This document shows, piece after piece, positions 29,585-38,303 of a stretch of DNA of 64,000 bases. The DNA lies in the NCBI RefSeq assembly GCF_030440425.1, contig NZ_CP098023.1, positions 2,974,501-3,038,500 on the forward strand. The letters are read 5' to 3'. Position numbers and translations under genes: made by a program. Numbering within the stretch: position 1 is the stretch's first letter; each line of letters opens with the position of its first letter. The DNA is from Microbulbifer sp. MI-G (GTDB taxonomy: Bacteria; Pseudomonadota; Gammaproteobacteria; Pseudomonadales; Cellvibrionaceae). The notes beneath the pieces are model-generated. The model did not search any database. It worked only from the letters and a program-made list of their open reading frames with translations, and was not told the origin of the DNA.

Positions 29585-30262
29585 CTACTTGCCCCCGGAT
29601 ATTCGGGGCTGACCCTGGACATAGCGGCGGCTCACATCGACCACCGCGGCATCTTTGAGGAAATTGCGTCCCAGCAGCATCAACGTATCCGTGCCACCTT
29701 CGTCCGTCAGGCTAACCTCTACCATGTGGGTGACATCTCCGACAGTCAGGTGCATCTCCACCACCGGGCGTCGCTGACTGGGAAAACCAATGCGCATCGC
29801 ACGGATATAGCGCTTGATGGGCAGCTCAACCACACCGGGCTCTGTTTCCCCATCCCCTTGTGGAGGCATCAGTTGAATTCTGACCCAGTCCCGGCCATCG
29901 CGCTCGAAGCGGGTCAGAGCCTTAGCACGCAGGGTGGAGGTCGATGATCCTGAATCGACGATAGATTCAACCACCAGTCCGGAGGGCTCCACAGAGACAT
30001 GTTCCACCGTTCCAAGCACCAACTTGTCCCTGGCAACGGGCACTTCGACTATTTTTTCAACACTTCGTTCGATGATCTTTTCAACAACCTTGGCTTCCGG
30101 CTCTGCACAAATCATAGGTACAGGCTCGGAACAGGGCACAATCTCAAGCACCGATTGTGCCGCTGGAGCGCTCTGCGGCTCCTGCTCTGGATACATCAGT
30201 GATTTACAGCCCGCCAGCAGCGAGACCGCCAACATCAACCACAGAAGGGAAGATTTCTGCAT
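29585..30262 (-). CDS. Retropepsin-like aspartic protease lipoprotein (ATP-dependent zinc protease family label)
   Basis: A 225-residue lipoprotein. Signal peptide with lipobox LLAGC, a short coiled region (KVVEKIIERSVEKIVEV), then a retropepsin-like fold. The active-site Asp is at about residue 103 in IVDSGSSTSTL, the DSG form of the DTG motif, and the hydrophobic-glycine element is MLLGRNFL. Databases often call this family an ATP-dependent zinc protease, but the sequence shows an aspartic protease. ATG 30262 is favoured; TTG at 30271 lies nearer to GGAGG. It is the first gene of the protease-7TM-ligase operon. Confidence 0.88.
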   Translation of the reverse strand: MQKSSLLWLMLAVSLLAGCKSLMYPEQEPQSAPAAQSVLEIVPCSEPVPMICAEPEAKVVEKIIERSVEKIVEVPVARDKLVLGTVEHVSVEPSGLVVESIVDSGSSTSTLRAKALTRFERDGRDWVRIQLMPPQGDGETEPGVVELPIKRYIRAMRIGFPSQRRPVVEMHLTVGDVTHMVEVSLTDEGGTDTLMLLGRNFLKDAAVVDVSRRYVQGQPRISGGK

Positions 30263-30537
30263 ACCTAACAATTACCTCCAGCCCTGTCGGCATTCCAACC
30301 CAACGGGCGGCATGCCCACAATATCCGATATGGCAAGCGGGGGAATGTTCCGTGCGTGCCGGGCAAAAGATGGATATTAGCCTATGAGCGGCGCCAGTGA
30401 ACAGGGATGTTCCTGAAGCCGGTCCACCCAAGGGTCGCAGTGTGACATACACCCGATCCCCCGCACCCTACCTGAACAGAGCCACAGGGCGCTGCTGGTA
30501 AAAGTGGTACCCGCGATGGCACCACATCGATAACCCC

Positions 30538-30861
30538 TCAGCTGCGTTGCAGACGCCGATCGATGGAATCCAGAATGCCCACCAGGGTCGCAGCATCGCT
30601 ATTGCCACGGAAAAATTCCTCCGCAATAGGGGCGATACCGCATTGCCGGGGCAGCGGCATCTCCTGTTTGATCAACAATTGCATTCGGGGCAAAAAGACA
30701 AACTGCAACCATTGCGGCAAAGTGAGAGTATCCACACAGAAGGGCTCACTACTGGTCAGCGCCTCGGCCGGGGGGGATTCCACCTGCCACTGTCCCAATC
30801 GGCGAAGCTCGGCTTCCAACAGCAACAATTGACTGGCAATGTCGGAATAAATTGGTTGCAT
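30538..30861 (-). CDS. YqcC family protein
   Basis: A 107-residue small cytosolic protein of the YqcC (DUF446) family. Typical features are LLLLEAELRRLGQW near the N-terminus, SSEPFCVDTLTLPQWLQFVFLPRM in the middle and a helical C-terminus. The function is unknown; in E. coli the gene is next to the tRNA pseudouridine synthase truC. I place the start at ATG 30861; the frame is open to 30918. It follows dinG by 74 bp. Confidence 0.85.
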   Translation of the reverse strand: MQPIYSDIASQLLLLEAELRRLGQWQVESPPAEALTSSEPFCVDTLTLPQWLQFVFLPRMQLLIKQEMPLPRQCGIAPIAEEFFRGNSDAATLVGILDSIDRRLQRS

Positions 30862-30935
30862 AGCGCCTGGATCTCCAAACCACCGCTGTTGGAATACCGG
30901 GTGAACATCTACCGGCAATAGCGGACAAGAAAATG

Positions 30936-33074
30936 TTATTCAATGTTGCGGGTAAACGGTGGCAGGGAATCGAGGATCGCCTGGCCGTAACGCTTGGTCA
31001 CAATGCGCCGGTCCAGCAGGGTCACGGTACCGCTATCCCCCTCGGCACGCAGCAGGCGACCACAGGCCTGTACCAGTTTCAGGGCCGCATCCGGTACTGT
31101 AATCTGCAGAAATGCATTGCCCCCCTTGGCTTCGATCCACTCCGCCAGAGCCGCCTCTATCGGATCGTCGGGTACCGCAAAGGGAAGCTTGGCAATAATC
31201 ACATGGCGACAGTAATCTCCAGGCAGGTCGAGACCCTCGGCGAAACTGGCAAGGCCAAACAGCACACTGCTACCACCGCCATCGATGACCTCGCGGTGGG
31301 CGTTCAACAGTTGCCGGCGGGACTTCTGTCCCTGCATCAGGATGCGGCTGCACCAGTTACCCGGTAGCGCTTCACTGACGGTTTCCATTTGCCGGCGCGA
31401 GGAAAACAACACCAGTGCGCCACCGGCACCCTTGAGCAACTCGGGAAGTATCTCAATCACCGCACCGGTGTGCAGATCCGCATTGCCCGCATCCACCGCG
31501 CGGGCGGGCACCCGCAAGTTGGCGCGGGAGAAATCGAAGGGGCTCGGTACCACCTGATAACTGGCATTCTCCGGAGTGCCGGCGCGCAGGCGCAAGCGAT
31601 CGAATCTACCCAGTGCCGTGAGCGTGGCGGAGGTGAGCACCGCCCCGTAACAGCGCTGCCACAGGCTCTGCTCAAGGGCCTTTGCGGCCAGAATCGGCGA
31701 GCTGCACACTTCATAATCCGTCGAGCCCCCCCAATCCAGCGGGGTTATCCAGCGCGCCCGCGGCAGCGTGCCATCGGTATCGGCGCGCGCGTAGTTGGCC
31801 CATAGCAACAGGTTGACCTCAGCGCGCCCGTGCCAGCTGCCCAGTTGTGGGTACCAGCGCTCCAAATCCACCACCGGCACCGGCGAGTGGGCATCTTCCA
31901 GCATCCGCTGGACAACCTGCGACATCTTGTTGAGCAGGCTCTCCAATTCGTCAAAGTCCTCGCGCAACTTTTCCGCCAGTTGCATCATGGCATCGGGCAC
32001 CACGCCGTCCTTGAAGCGGTAGCGAACAGGATTCTCCCGCACGTCTTCGGACACACACAACTCCTCGACCAGAGGCCACATCAACTCCAGCCCCTGCTTG
32101 GCGGACGCCAGCACCGCCGGCAGCTGTTCGCCACAGCGATCCAGTTCGGTGCCATCGCCAATCTCACCGAGCATTTGCCCGAGCACCTTGTTGGTCTGAT
32201 CCAGCCAACCGATGGAGGCACCCAAGCGGCTGTGGTGGGAGAAGTGGTCGAGGGCCTTGTCCGGCAGGTGGTGGGCCTCGTCGAGCACATAAATCGTCTC
32301 TTCCGGCGGCGGCAGTATTGCGCCGCCGCCGAGGGCCAGATCCGCCAGCAGCAGGTCGTGGTTGGCGACAATCACCTGGGTCTTGCCCAGGCTCTCCCGC
32401 GCGCGGAAAAAGCTGCAATTGGTCACATGGGGGCAGCGGCGGCCGCTGCACTGGCGGTGATCCGTAGTGACCCGGTTCCAGTCCTCAGTTTCAATCGAAT
32501 CCGGCCAGTTGTCACGATCCCCATCCCAACTGCCAGCGGCCAGGCTATCGGTCATCTGCTGGTAGAGTGCAACACTCTGCGCAGCTACCCCTGGCAACTC
32601 ATCCTCGTAGAGCCCCAGGGAAAGGCCGGAGCCAGCAGCGGAAAAACTGGAGAGCAGCTGGTCCAGCTTGGACAGACACAGGTAGCGACTGCGCCCCTTG
32701 GCCAGGGTAAATTCGAAATTGAGCCCGCTGTGGCGTGCAACCTCCGGCAGATCCTTGTCAATAATCTGCTCCTGCAGCGCCACCGTCGCCGTGGAGACCA
32801 CCAGGGTTTTCTGCCGGGCCTGGGCCAGGGGGATAGCCGCAAGCAGGTAGGACACCGTCTTGCCGGTGCCGGTGCCGGCCTCCACCACACAAATATGCTC
32901 GCCATCGGTTTTTTCTCTGTCCCGTTCGCCACTGGTATTTTGGATAATACCGCCGAGCGTGCGGGCGATGGCCGCCACCATCAGCTTCTGCCCGTAACGG
33001 GGCCTGTGCCCACGGCCGCACAGAAACTGGCTGTAGGCCCCTTGAATCGCGCTTTTGAGTGTATCGCTAAGCAC
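30936..33074 (-). CDS. dinG: ATP-dependent DNA helicase DinG
   Basis: A 712-residue superfamily 2 XPD-like 5'-3' helicase that unwinds R-loops and D-loops. Walker A is GTGTGKT and the DEAH box is DEAHH. The [4Fe-4S] domain ligands are a Cys in RYLCLSK and three more in QCSGRRCPHVTNC. C-terminal motifs include LVLFSSRRQME and QACGRLLR. Size and Fe-S spacing match DinG (716 in E. coli) rather than YoaA (no extended insert). It is upstream of yqcC. Confidence 0.94.
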   Translation of the reverse strand: MLSDTLKSAIQGAYSQFLCGRGHRPRYGQKLMVAAIARTLGGIIQNTSGERDREKTDGEHICVVEAGTGTGKTVSYLLAAIPLAQARQKTLVVSTATVALQEQIIDKDLPEVARHSGLNFEFTLAKGRSRYLCLSKLDQLLSSFSAAGSGLSLGLYEDELPGVAAQSVALYQQMTDSLAAGSWDGDRDNWPDSIETEDWNRVTTDHRQCSGRRCPHVTNCSFFRARESLGKTQVIVANHDLLLADLALGGGAILPPPEETIYVLDEAHHLPDKALDHFSHHSRLGASIGWLDQTNKVLGQMLGEIGDGTELDRCGEQLPAVLASAKQGLELMWPLVEELCVSEDVRENPVRYRFKDGVVPDAMMQLAEKLREDFDELESLLNKMSQVVQRMLEDAHSPVPVVDLERWYPQLGSWHGRAEVNLLLWANYARADTDGTLPRARWITPLDWGGSTDYEVCSSPILAAKALEQSLWQRCYGAVLTSATLTALGRFDRLRLRAGTPENASYQVVPSPFDFSRANLRVPARAVDAGNADLHTGAVIEILPELLKGAGGALVLFSSRRQMETVSEALPGNWCSRILMQGQKSRRQLLNAHREVIDGGGSSVLFGLASFAEGLDLPGDYCRHVIIAKLPFAVPDDPIEAALAEWIEAKGGNAFLQITVPDAALKLVQACGRLLRAEGDSGTVTLLDRRIVTKRYGQAILDSLPPFTRNIE

Positions 33075-33148
33075 AGGGAATGGTATCTATTCGCTAATGA
33101 TTGGGCAGGGAGCGCTATTATCCACTAACCGCCCTACCCCACCAACTG

Positions 33149-34318
33149 TCACTCAAAGGCGAGGCGCGAAACCACCGGATTCGCATAGGCTTGAATTGCC
33201 TTGTCGCGCCAGCGCTCGTCGATCTTCCGCATACGCGCCTCGAACGCCTCCCGCATCCCTGTATGCGCCTGCGGTTCCCAGGGTTTGGAAGGATAGCCTA
33301 CCGGCAGTCCCGCTACCGAGCCGTAAATAAGCTCGTAGGCAATCAGATTGGTGGGGTGAAGGATGTAATTGCCCACGATCTGCCGGTCGATCTCCTCGGC
33401 CAGGCTGTTCACATCGTGAAAATCCCCCTCGATCGGAGTGCCGAAGGCTGTGTGTACATGCCCTTTGTGACCGACAACCCCTTTGGCAATAGATGTCAGA
33501 TCCTCGTTTTTGGCCTTTCTGTACTCGTCTTTATGCTCTGTAATATAGAGTTCTTTCGCCTTCTGGCCATCACAGGGGTCCCACTCATAGGAAATCGACA
33601 GCGGCACGATATGCAACTTTCTCCAGAAATCGGCGAATGGGGTGTCCCGATCCTTGGTCATCGCAAACATGGCCGCAAGCGCCGGGTTGGTGCGGTCCAA
33701 TCCGTCCTTGGCGCGCCCGGCGCGCTGGGCAATCCACACGTGTTCGTTGTCATTGACGATGGAGTGATAGATATAGTTGGACAGCTTGGTCGCCGCCGCC
33801 AGTTTCTGGCGACGACTGCCCGAGCTGCGCTGTACCGTGAAGCACTTATTGAGCTTCATAATGTCCGTCGCAAACTGCTTGGTCAGCAGGTTGTCACCAA
33901 TCGCAATACGGGAGGTTTGGTGTCCTTCTTTGAACATGGCCACTATGGCGAACGCGGGGTCCATGGCGATATCCCGGTGGTTACTCACAAACAAACAGGC
34001 GCGATTGCGGGGAAGTCTGTCCAGCCCGGAAATGCTCAGACCGGCAGTGGTGCGGTTGACGATTTTATCGATGTACTTCTCGACGATTTCCTGCACGCCG
34101 CGCACATCCTTCACGTTGCGCAACTCAAAGCGCAGAAACTGGCGCACCAGCCAGGCCAGCGGGCCTTCCAGCCGCGCCAGTTTGGGAACGAGAAAGTGCG
34201 CAACGGTGTGTGACATCTCCGGATCGGCGATCAATCTGTCCAGTACAGCGCGCACTTCATCGTCCCGATAGGGGCGCATATCCTCGAATTGAGCGGGGTC
34301 TAGCTCACTTGCTCTCAT
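33149..34318 (-). CDS. 1-acyl-glycerol-3-phosphate acyltransferase-like protein
   Basis: A 389-residue predicted lysophospholipid or glycerol-phosphate acyltransferase. The catalytic block reads FVSNHRDIAMDPAF, an HX5D form of the HX4D active site seen in a PlsC-like branch. Downstream blocks RSSGSRRQKL and WIAQRAGRAKDGLD correspond to the substrate-binding arginine motif and the third block (usually FPEGTRS, here changed). No clear transmembrane helix, so probably peripheral to the membrane. It is divergent from nhaC. The exact acyl acceptor is not known. Confidence 0.85.
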   Translation of the reverse strand: MRASELDPAQFEDMRPYRDDEVRAVLDRLIADPEMSHTVAHFLVPKLARLEGPLAWLVRQFLRFELRNVKDVRGVQEIVEKYIDKIVNRTTAGLSISGLDRLPRNRACLFVSNHRDIAMDPAFAIVAMFKEGHQTSRIAIGDNLLTKQFATDIMKLNKCFTVQRSSGSRRQKLAAATKLSNYIYHSIVNDNEHVWIAQRAGRAKDGLDRTNPALAAMFAMTKDRDTPFADFWRKLHIVPLSISYEWDPCDGQKAKELYITEHKDEYRKAKNEDLTSIAKGVVGHKGHVHTAFGTPIEGDFHDVNSLAEEIDRQIVGNYILHPTNLIAYELIYGSVAGLPVGYPSKPWEPQAHTGMREAFEARMRKIDERWRDKAIQAYANPVVSRLAFE

Positions 34319-34635
34319 GAAATCACTACCTGCCCGACCTGCCTGCGGGGTCCTGGCTCATTATGTCTTGCGGCCACCGGGTGGCCGGGATTAGTTGGCG
34401 CAGAACATACCGGAAGCATCGCCGAACTGCTAGCACCACAACCGACCCGGTGCCTGATCAGGGTGATATTTCCCCGCCACCATGACTCGGGCAAGGGGGT
34501 TCTCTGCCGCCCAATGCCATTCAAAGTAGACTTCACCGCCCCAAGCCGTAAAAATAGGGGGTTCAACCGTCACCCACGGTGAAAACAACGATAACGAATG
34601 ACGGCACCAGCCTCGCAGTCAAGCAGGAGTACACC
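34319..34635. other. Divergent intergenic region between acyltransferase and nhaC
   Basis: 317 bp that must carry promoters for both divergent genes. I see no well-spaced -35/-10 pair on either strand, and no protein-like frame apart from an unlikely GTG extension of nhaC from 34579. Confidence 0.35.
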
Positions 34636-36102
34636 TTGTCTCAAGCCAGTCCCAATTCCGAGCCGCGCACCCCCAGCCTGCTGGATGCAGTGATTCCCCT
34701 GGGGGTCCTGATCGCCCTCTTGTCCCTGTCCGTTTACCTTTACGGCGCCGACTCCTCTTACGGACCCAACCAGATCGCCCTGCTGCTGTGTGCCGGCGTG
34801 GTCGCGCTGATGGGCATGAAAAACGGGCACAGTTGGAGTGACATGGAAGGGGGCATGCTGCATGGCATCGGCCTGGTATTCGGCGCAATCCTGATTCTGC
34901 TGGCGGTGGGCGCCCTGATCGGCAGCTGGATTCTTGCCGGTACCGTACCCTCCATGATCTATTACGGGGTACAGATACTCTCACCCCAGTGGTTCTACGC
35001 TGCCAGCTGCATAATCTGCGCAGTGGTTGGACTCAGTATCGGCTCCAGTTGGACCACCGCCGGCACTCTCGGGGTTGCCCTGATGGGGATCGCCGGGGCC
35101 CTGGGCCTGTCTCCAGAAGTGACCGCCGGCGCGGTTATCTCCGGAGCCTACTTCGGCGACAAGATGTCGCCGCTGTCCGACACCACCAACGTCGCCGCAG
35201 CAGTTACCTCCAACGACCTGTTCCGGCATATCCGCCATATGATGTCCACTACCATCCCGGCATTTGTGATTGCCCTTGCGGTATTCGCCTTTATCGGCTT
35301 GACTGCCGGAGCCGGCAAGGCTTCCGCCACCGATATCGAGTTGCTGCTGGCCGCTTTGGGAACCGAATTCAATATTTCCCTCATCAGCCTGTTGCCGCTG
35401 GTGCTGTTACTGGGCATGGCCTGGCGCAAGGTACCCGCCTATCCGACGCTGATCGTCGGCGCCCTGGTGGGTTGTATTATCGCGCTGATTTTCGAGCCGG
35501 AAAGTGCCCGCCGCCTGGGCGGTGGTGAAGGTGCCCTGGCCTCCCTGAAAGGCATCTGGTACAGCCTGTTCGATGGTTATAAATCCACCTCCAGCAACGA
35601 AAACGTGGCGGACCTGCTGTCCAAGGGCGGCATGAGCAGCATGCTAAACACCGTGTGGCTGATCATTTCCGCTATGGCCTTTGGCGGCGCCATGGAACGT
35701 GCCGGATTCCTGCAGGTACTGATCAACTGGACTCTGTCACATGTGAAAACCCTGGGAGGGCTGGTGACCGCCACCGTGCTGACCTGCTTTGGCATGAATG
35801 CCGCGGCCGGTGACCAGTATATGGCGATCATAATCCCCGGCCGCATGTTCCGCGACGCCTTTGCCGAAAAGGGGCTGCACGGGCTGAACCTGTCGCGCAC
35901 CCTGGAGGACTCGGGCACCATCACCTCGGTGCTGATCCCCTGGAATACCTGCGGGGCCTATATGGCCGCCACACTGGGCATCGCCACTATTGAATACCTG
36001 CCCTATGCCCTTTTTAACATCATTTGCCCATTGCTGGCGATCGCCTACGGCTGGCTGCACTTCAAGCAGATGCCAATCTCGATGACGGCCAGCGCCTCCT
36101 GA
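34636..36102 (+). CDS. nhaC: Na+/H+ antiporter of the NhaC family (probable TTG start)
   Basis: A 488-residue inner-membrane antiporter of the NhaC family with about 12 hydrophobic helices. Family features include SSWTTAGTLGVALMGIAGAL, GAVISGAYFGDKMSPLSDTTN and EDSGTITSVLIPWNTCG. It exports Na+ in exchange for H+, useful in marine conditions. I prefer the TTG at 34636 because AGGAG lies 6 nt upstream; the GTG at 34579 has no ribosome site. It is followed within about 20 bp by the DUF3549 gene. Confidence 0.92.
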   Translation: MSQASPNSEPRTPSLLDAVIPLGVLIALLSLSVYLYGADSSYGPNQIALLLCAGVVALMGMKNGHSWSDMEGGMLHGIGLVFGAILILLAVGALIGSWILAGTVPSMIYYGVQILSPQWFYAASCIICAVVGLSIGSSWTTAGTLGVALMGIAGALGLSPEVTAGAVISGAYFGDKMSPLSDTTNVAAAVTSNDLFRHIRHMMSTTIPAFVIALAVFAFIGLTAGAGKASATDIELLLAALGTEFNISLISLLPLVLLLGMAWRKVPAYPTLIVGALVGCIIALIFEPESARRLGGGEGALASLKGIWYSLFDGYKSTSSNENVADLLSKGGMSSMLNTVWLIISAMAFGGAMERAGFLQVLINWTLSHVKTLGGLVTATVLTCFGMNAAAGDQYMAIIIPGRMFRDAFAEKGLHGLNLSRTLEDSGTITSVLIPWNTCGAYMAATLGIATIEYLPYALFNIICPLLAIAYGWLHFKQMPISMTASAS

Positions 36103-36122
36103 ACAATGCACAGCGATTACCC

Positions 36123-37163
36123 GTGAAAGCCCCGGGCACCCTCACCGCCCTGATTGAAGGGGCCGGTTTCCAATTGCACTGGTTCGACCTGGGCCGGCGT
36201 CTGCAGGCATTGTCCGAGTCCGCTGCCGAGGCATTTGAGGCGGGGCGGGCACCCTGGCCCCACCCCTACCTGCGCCAGGCCTGGACCGGCCTGTTAATGC
36301 GACCGGTAGCGGGTGGTGAAGCCGCTGTCTGGTTTCTGCGTTTCCCTCTGGATGAACAGGGCAAACTGCAACTCGCGGCACGGGACCACCTGTTACACGC
36401 AATGACCCTGGAACTCAACTGCGGCATCCAATGCGAAGCGGCGGAGCAGTTGGACCAGTTGCTGAAACGCAGCGGGCTCCTGTACACCCCCTCCATGGAG
36501 CGCCGGGCAGTATTTCATGCCCGAACGGGGATGTTGCTAAAAAGACCGGCAAGCGCACACTACGGGCCGGTCCTCGACTATATCCGCGCACCAAAAGTCT
36601 GCCGCTGGGACACTCTGGCGTTACAGGGGATTGCCGATTTGGCGGTGCGCTGGAAGAAGGAAAAAGCGTTGCTGCTGCCCCAGATCGCCCGCATTGCCTC
36701 CCCGGTATTTATCCACCTCTGTGTATGTCTAGAAAATGAGAGGATCGATCACCGGCTGGCAGAAACCATCAAAACCCGTGCTGTATCCACCCTGCACAGC
36801 GATACCCCGGACTGCGCGGTGATTACCGCTGCCGTACGCGCCTGTTCCCACTCGCCGGCAAAAGCGTTGCGGCACGCATTGCTTCTGCAACTGCTGCAAG
36901 ACCCCAGCACCGCTCAAAGTGTCCAGTTGCTTGCCACCATTGGCAGTTGCTGTGTAACAGACCTGGAAAACCCCGCGCTGGCCAGACTCTGGTTAAACGC
37001 ACTGGCGCATACGGAAAATCAGGAAACCTTCAACCGGTTGCTCTCAGACTTGCTGTTTATACCGCAAGTGCGGGCATCTTTACTGACGGTTTTGCGCGAT
37101 CCGGGACGAAATGCACTGCTGGCACAGACATTTGGCCGTTTTCTGCACGGCTCCCCCCAATGA
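36123..37163 (+). CDS. DUF3549 family protein
   Basis: A 346-residue cytosolic protein of the DUF3549 family, unknown function, known in Pseudomonas and relatives. The N-terminus TLTALIEGAGFQLHWFDLGRRLQ and PHPYLRQAWTGLL are typical, and the rest is alpha-helical and Leu/Ala-rich. I start at GTG 36123; the frame is open back into nhaC (to 36024), but that part is antiporter DNA. It probably shares the nhaC transcript. No catalytic motif is visible. Confidence 0.8.
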   Translation: MKAPGTLTALIEGAGFQLHWFDLGRRLQALSESAAEAFEAGRAPWPHPYLRQAWTGLLMRPVAGGEAAVWFLRFPLDEQGKLQLAARDHLLHAMTLELNCGIQCEAAEQLDQLLKRSGLLYTPSMERRAVFHARTGMLLKRPASAHYGPVLDYIRAPKVCRWDTLALQGIADLAVRWKKEKALLLPQIARIASPVFIHLCVCLENERIDHRLAETIKTRAVSTLHSDTPDCAVITAAVRACSHSPAKALRHALLLQLLQDPSTAQSVQLLATIGSCCVTDLENPALARLWLNALAHTENQETFNRLLSDLLFIPQVRASLLTVLRDPGRNALLAQTFGRFLHGSPQ

Positions 37164-37459
37164 AAAGATCGCGGGTTTTCTATGGCCCCGACCGCAAGCC
37201 CGTATAGCTGCAAGCCATCCAGCAACCCACCGCACCTGGCACACAGGCTGACTTGCGGTCAAACCGATACTGAGATCCACTATCGAACATCCATAAGCCA
37301 CTCGCCCTTCGAGCCCAAGCCGTTACAAATCCAAAAGCCGGATCGTCAGGCACTTTCAATTGGCCCGGCAACTTGAAAGTGTGAACAATACCCATGACTT
37401 TCAAACGGTAAAAAAATCCGACATCACGGGCAAAAAATAAATTCCAATGCCAAAAAAAG

Positions 37460-37479
37460 GGAAAAAACCGGTTTTTTCC
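37460..37479. repeat. 20-bp perfect palindrome
   Basis: GGAAAAAACC followed at once by its exact reverse complement GGTTTTTTCC. It may be an operator for a dimeric regulator, or a small two-sided terminator after the DUF3549 gene. Confidence 0.7.
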
Positions 37480-37574
37480 GCACCAAAGCGCAATAAACTG
37501 GCACAGCTTTTTTCCAGACTTTGCCCCTGGCAGCTATTTAAACCCTGCGCCTATTACACTTCATCAGACGGTAT

Positions 37575-37596
37575 CTTTGTAGAGCATTTTACAAAG
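37575..37596. promoter_or_regulatory. Inverted repeat upstream of the small lipoprotein gene
   Basis: CTTTGTA (37575-37581) and TACAAAG (37590-37596) are 7-bp arms around an 8-bp spacer, 66 bp before the lipoprotein start. The layout fits a dimeric regulator site, but no regulator is known. Confidence 0.35.
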
Positions 37597-37661
37597 CTGA
37601 CCAACAGATGACGTTTTATTGGCTATGCTAATGGCTAACATCAACGGAAAGGAGTTAGGGG

Positions 37662-37856
37662 ATGAATTTCACTCCAGCCAAGTACTTAATCGGAATTATC
37701 AGTGCACTGGTTCTGGCAGGTTGCTGTAGCCCACCGGCACCTCCAGCTTACTGCCCTCCGGGCGCTGAACAAATTCCTCTTTCAATGGCCTGCCCTGCAG
37801 ATGCTGACTGCTGGATGGCTTCAGACAGAGTACGCTGCATGAAAGTGGTGAAGTAA
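37662..37856 (+). CDS. Small Cys-rich lipoprotein
   Basis: A 64-residue predicted lipoprotein. A signal sequence ends in lipobox LAGC at about residue 21, so the mature part is only about 44 residues. It is Pro-rich at first (SPPAPPAYCPPG) and then holds further Cys (CPADADC and RVRC), giving six Cys after signal processing; disulfides are likely. AAGGAG lies 7-8 nt before the ATG. No family recognised; not linked to pgi by transcription because of the terminator that follows. Confidence 0.75.
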   Translation: MNFTPAKYLIGIISALVLAGCCSPPAPPAYCPPGAEQIPLSMACPADADCWMASDRVRCMKVVK

Positions 37857-37882
37857 GATCACTTTCAAGCAGAACCAGTGTG

Positions 37883-37964
37883 GTGATTCATACTAAATAC
37901 GGTTTTGGCCTTAACGGGGCGCTTTGATACACAGGCCCCGCAAGCACTATTTAGTATGAATCAC
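37883..37964. repeat. 82-nt structure with 17-bp perfect terminal inverted repeats
   Basis: GTGATTCATACTAAATA (37883-37899) is exactly mirrored by TATTTAGTATGAATCAC (37948-37964). Inside is a second stem, CGGGGC (37915-37920) with GCCCCG (37935-37940). It would fold as a long stem with an inner hairpin in DNA or RNA. The origin is unknown: a miniature inverted-repeat element, a processed RNA or a barrier hairpin are all possible. Confidence 0.8.
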
Positions 37965-37970
37965 CGCCAG

Positions 37971-37999
37971 ATGCCGCTTTCTCAAGCGGCATTTGTCTT
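37971..37999 (+). terminator. Intrinsic terminator after the small lipoprotein
   Basis: ATGCCGCTT (37971-37979) and AAGCGGCAT (37984-37992) form a 9-bp stem with a 4-nt loop, followed by TTGTCTTTT on the plus strand. Confidence 0.85.
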
Positions 38000-38303
38000 T
38001 TGAGCAAACCACTCTTATTACCCCAGCCAGCAAACGGACCGTCAGGATAATGCCATACCGGCACGCGCTGCTACAGGCTGACATGGGCTTTTGGCTTTAA
38101 AGCCATTTCGCACCGTTGCGCAGATATTTTATAGGCGACAATCGCGGGTGCCATCTTCTGTAATATACTGTAGCCTCTCAGGCCCTGTACCGGCCCGGGA
38201 AGTGCGTTAGCATTGGCGCCCCTTTTAAGAAACAACCCCTACAGTTTTTGCCGGCTTGATATCCGCGATAAGAAACCGCTGACAGAGTTAACCACCCATT
38301 GCC

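Larger units (their letters stand above)
37164..37661. other. AT-rich intergenic region upstream of the small lipoprotein
   Basis: About 500 bp without a gene. It holds a 20-bp perfect palindrome at 37460-37479 and an inverted repeat at 37575-37596. AAGGAG at 37649-37654 is the ribosome site of the next gene. Promoter elements for the lipoprotein are probable but no clean -35/-10 pair was found. Confidence 0.45.
37857..38303. other. Intergenic region between the small lipoprotein and pgi
   Basis: It contains an 82-nt palindromic structure (37883-37964) and a terminator (37971-37999). The rest, up to the pgi start, should hold the pgi promoter; TATACT near 38166 could be a -10 but has no good -35. 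No protein-like frame. Confidence 0.5.

Noticed and set aside
31830..33128. 432-codon plus-strand frame opposite dinG
   Set aside because: Antisense shadow of dinG caused by high GC; no ribosome site or known motifs.
37883..37964. Integron attC site
   Set aside because: The characteristic RYYYAAC/GTTRRRY core sites are absent and the arms are perfect, unlike attC.
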